From CAIUPE01 sp037131735 (GTDB lineage: Bacteria > Pseudomonadota > Alphaproteobacteria > Rhizobiales > Beijerinckiaceae), in contig JBAXQM010000005.1 of the NCBI GenBank assembly GCA_037131735.1, forward strand, positions 73,998 to 137,997: 64,000 nt of DNA. Direction: 5' to 3'. Positions within the stretch are counted from its first letter, which is position 1. Every line of letters begins with the position of its first letter. A program made the translations under genes and the position numbers. Below, piece by piece: positions 62,027 through 64,000 of the stretch. The notes beneath the pieces are model-generated. The model was not told the DNA's origin, did no database searches, and worked only from the letters and a program-made list of their open reading frames with translations.

Positions 62027-63142
62027 TTACTTGATCGAGTCGTCCTGGGCATACTTGCCGCCCTTGAAGGCGTGCCAAGCATATTTCGGATCGAGAACGT
62101 CACCCTTGTTGTCGAACTTGATCTTGCCAACTGGCGTTTCAAGCGCGGTGTCGTTCATAGCAGCAACAACCTTCTTCGAGTCGAAGGAGCCTGCCTTCTT
62201 CGCAGATTCTGCCCAGACCTTTACGGCGACATAGGCATAGAGCGTGTAGGTGGCGACCGGTGTGCCCTTAGCAACGAACTTGGCGCAGATGTCCTTGTTC
62301 GCTGGGTTCATGCAGTGATCCGGTGGGTTGGTGAAGATCGCGCCATCAGAAGCGCCACCAGCGATCTGAGCGAACTCATTATCACCGAGCGCGTCACCCG
62401 AGATGAACTGAGCCTTCATGCCCTGTTCAGCCATCTGCTTCACGAGCAGACCCGACTCTGGATGATAACCAGAGTAATAGAGCACATCGACCTTGAGCGA
62501 CTTCAACTTCGACACGATAGCGGTGTAATCCTTTTCGCCAGGCGTGATCGCGTCAACGATAACGGGCTTCAAGCCGTCTGCGTTGAGAGCCTTCACTGTT
62601 TCAACAGCAAGACCAGCTGCGTAAGCTGACTTGTCGTCGAGAACAGCGACGTTCTTGCCCTTGTACTTCGCAGCGATGAAGGCGCCAGCAATCTTGCCCT
62701 GCACGTCGTCACGACCGATAACGCGGAAGATCGACGGACCAGCGCGCTCGTCTGTGAGCTTCACGTTGGTGGAAGATGGCGAGATCATGATCGTGCCTTC
62801 TTCAGCGTAAACCTTAGAAGCGGGGATCGACGAACCCGAGCAGAAGTGGCCGATTACAACAGCCACTTTCTTCGAAACGTTATCGTTGGCAACAGCCACG
62901 GCCTGCTTAGGGTCGCACTGATCGTCGCCCACAACAGTCGCAATCTTCTGGCCATTCACGCCACCAGCTGCGTTGATTTCTTCAACAGCCATGTTGAAGC
63001 CGGCTTTGAATTGTTCGCCGAACGCGGCCAAACCACCGGTCATCGGACCGGCGAGAGCAACCGTAACATCAGCATAAGATGCTGATGAAGAGAGCGCGAT
63101 GCCAAGAGCGAGCACCGGCAAGGTCTTTGTCAATTTGATCAT
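62027..63142 (-). CDS. livK: Branched-chain amino-acid ABC transporter substrate-binding protein (LivK paralogue 2)
   Basis: A 371-residue periplasmic binding protein. The signal peptide is MIKLTKTLPVLALGIALSSS with cleavage after SYA; VTVALAGPMTGGLAAFGEQF, VVGDDQCDPKQAVAVAND, VIGHFCSGSSIPASKVYAEE (key HFCSGSSIP) and SPSSTNVKLTDE are typical of Leu/Ile/Val-binding proteins. ATG 63142 has GGGAGG eight bases upstream; an ATG seven codons earlier would overlap that site. Codons are strongly biased to AAG, TTC and similar forms, as in highly expressed genes. It follows livF on the same strand by about 130 bases and ends in a strong terminator. Confidence 0.94.
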   Translation of the reverse strand: MIKLTKTLPVLALGIALSSSASYADVTVALAGPMTGGLAAFGEQFKAGFNMAVEEINAAGGVNGQKIATVVGDDQCDPKQAVAVANDNVSKKVAVVIGHFCSGSSIPASKVYAEEGTIMISPSSTNVKLTDERAGPSIFRVIGRDDVQGKIAGAFIAAKYKGKNVAVLDDKSAYAAGLAVETVKALNADGLKPVIVDAITPGEKDYTAIVSKLKSLKVDVLYYSGYHPESGLLVKQMAEQGMKAQFISGDALGDNEFAQIAGGASDGAIFTNPPDHCMNPANKDICAKFVAKGTPVATYTLYAYVAVKVWAESAKKAGSFDSKKVVAAMNDTALETPVGKIKFDNKGDVLDPKYAWHAFKGGKYAQDDSIK

Positions 63143-63273
63143 TAAATGACCTCCCAAAAACAAACATCAACAAATGCCCCCGAAAGGTGAACCCTTCCGA
63201 ACCATTGTCTTAAGGAAAAGCTATCCTCTCGCGGCGCGAGAGTCACTTACTTTTTTGCTGAAAAAGAGCGAAT

Positions 63274-63999
63274 TTAGTGAGCTCCGCCGCCCAAATACGC
63301 AGCTTTGACGTCCGGATGGGTCAGAAGTTCTTCACCAGTACCCGAGAGCGTAATGCGGCCATTGACGAGAACATGGGCGCGGGCTGCCAATTTCAACGCA
63401 TGATTGGCGTTTTGTTCGACAAGGAACACCGTCAAGCCCTGAGTTTTGTTGAGTTCCCGGAGCGTATCAAAGATTTGCTTCGCGATCAGGGGCGCCAAGC
63501 CGAGCGAGGGCTCGTCAAGAAGCAAGAGGCGGGGGCGTCCCATCAAGGCGCGCCCGATGGCGAGCATTTGTTGTTCACCCCCCGAGAGCGTTCCCGCGCG
63601 TTGCGATTGGCGACGCTCAAGAATGGGGAAGAGCGTGAAAATCTTTTGTACATCTTCGTCGAAATGCGCGGGGCCAATCGCGGCGGTGCCGAGCTGAAGA
63701 TTTTCAAAAACCGTCATACGCGGAAAAATGCGACGACCTTCGGGCGAAAGCGAAATGCCAAGTCTGATAATTTCATGAGGCGGAATAAGATGGATGGGCT
63801 TGCCATCAAAATGGATCGATCCGCGCGCTGCTTTGTTCACGCCGCAGATCGCCATCATCAAAGTTGATTTACCGGCGCCATTCGCGCCGATCATGGTGAC
63901 GATTTCACCTTCGCGCACATCGAGATTGACGCCATGCAGCGCTTGATTGCGGCCGTAAAAAGTTTCGACACCTTGAATTTGGAGTAAGGGCCTTGTCAT
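63274..63999 (-). CDS. livF: Branched-chain amino-acid ABC transporter ATP-binding protein LivF
   Basis: A 241-residue ABC ATPase. It has Walker A IGANGAGKSTLM, Q-loop region ISLSPEGRRIFPRMTVFENL with the LivF-specific PEGRRIFP motif, signature LSGGEQQMLAIGRALM, Walker B LLLLDEPSLGLAP and the H-loop replaced by FLVEQNANHAL, which is normal in LivF. The start codon lies one base from the window end, and the rest of the transporter (livG, livM, livH) is expected beyond it. Confidence 0.95.
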   Translation of the reverse strand: MTRPLLQIQGVETFYGRNQALHGVNLDVREGEIVTMIGANGAGKSTLMMAICGVNKAARGSIHFDGKPIHLIPPHEIIRLGISLSPEGRRIFPRMTVFENLQLGTAAIGPAHFDEDVQKIFTLFPILERRQSQRAGTLSGGEQQMLAIGRALMGRPRLLLLDEPSLGLAPLIAKQIFDTLRELNKTQGLTVFLVEQNANHALKLAARAHVLVNGRITLSGTGEELLTHPDVKAAYLGGGAH

Positions 64000-64000
64000 C

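Noticed and set aside
1..64000. CRISPR arrays, prophage, insertion sequences, integrons, toxin-antitoxin or defence islands
   Set aside because: No regular direct repeats, transposase, integrase, phage structural or defence-type proteins were seen on either strand.

Overview
This window is a chromosomal segment of an alphaproteobacterium, most likely of the order Hyphomicrobiales (Rhizobiales). The grounds are the gene order of the division and cell-wall (dcw) cluster followed by lpxC, bamD, recN, ligA, an M24 peptidase and prmA; an FtsZ with a very long Pro/Gln-rich linker; a SahR-type ArsR/methyltransferase fusion upstream of metF; and alpha-type transporter and regulator families. Base composition is moderate throughout. 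I see no phage, insertion sequence, integrase or CRISPR array.

Left part (1-22.1 kb), accessory and metabolic genes. The end of an SsuB/TauB-like ABC ATPase overlaps a flavin reductase. An MFS carrier and an Fe-S/FMN/FAD 'old yellow' oxidoreductase follow. Facing them is a three-gene molybdoenzyme operon that looks like the cytoplasmic membrane-anchored sulfite dehydrogenase SoeABC. Together these could serve sulfonate uptake, desulfonation and sulfite disposal (inference). After a UPF0173 hydrolase comes a minus-strand operon of four genes: RidA-like protein, cupin, a fold-type-IV transaminase that strongly resembles (R)-selective amine transaminases, and a GH20/GH67-like protein of unknown substrate. 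A tRNA-Ile(CAT) lies just upstream. Then come an MFS carrier, a GNAT acetyltransferase, the ABC-F factor EttA, a palindromic intergenic repeat, DoxX, an MgtC/DUF4010 membrane protein, an EamA exporter and the sahR-metF operon with a clear operator.

Middle (22.1-47.8 kb). A structured intergenic element with four consecutive stem-loops and a possible 34-codon reading frame precedes a small lytic transglycosylase. RNase P RNA (rnpB) follows, with a recognisable promoter and terminator. Then comes the dcw cluster rsmH-ftsL-ftsI-murE-murF-mraY-murD-ftsW-murG-murC-murB-ddl-ftsQ-ftsA-ftsZ, almost all with overlapping or touching stop and start codons and without mraZ. A strong terminator after ftsZ separates it from lpxC, bamD, recN and ligA. 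These genes make lipid II, polymerise it at the septum and build the divisome.

Right part (47.8-64 kb), housekeeping and transport. It holds an M24 aminopeptidase, PrmA, a hydratase of the 2-keto-4-pentenoate family, an EmrAB-type efflux pair, an M19 dipeptidase, purB-rpe, a DadA-like FAD dehydrogenase, a P1-family self-cleaving peptidase, CcdA, two tandem branched-chain amino-acid binding proteins separated by a terminator, and livF, which starts one base from the window edge.
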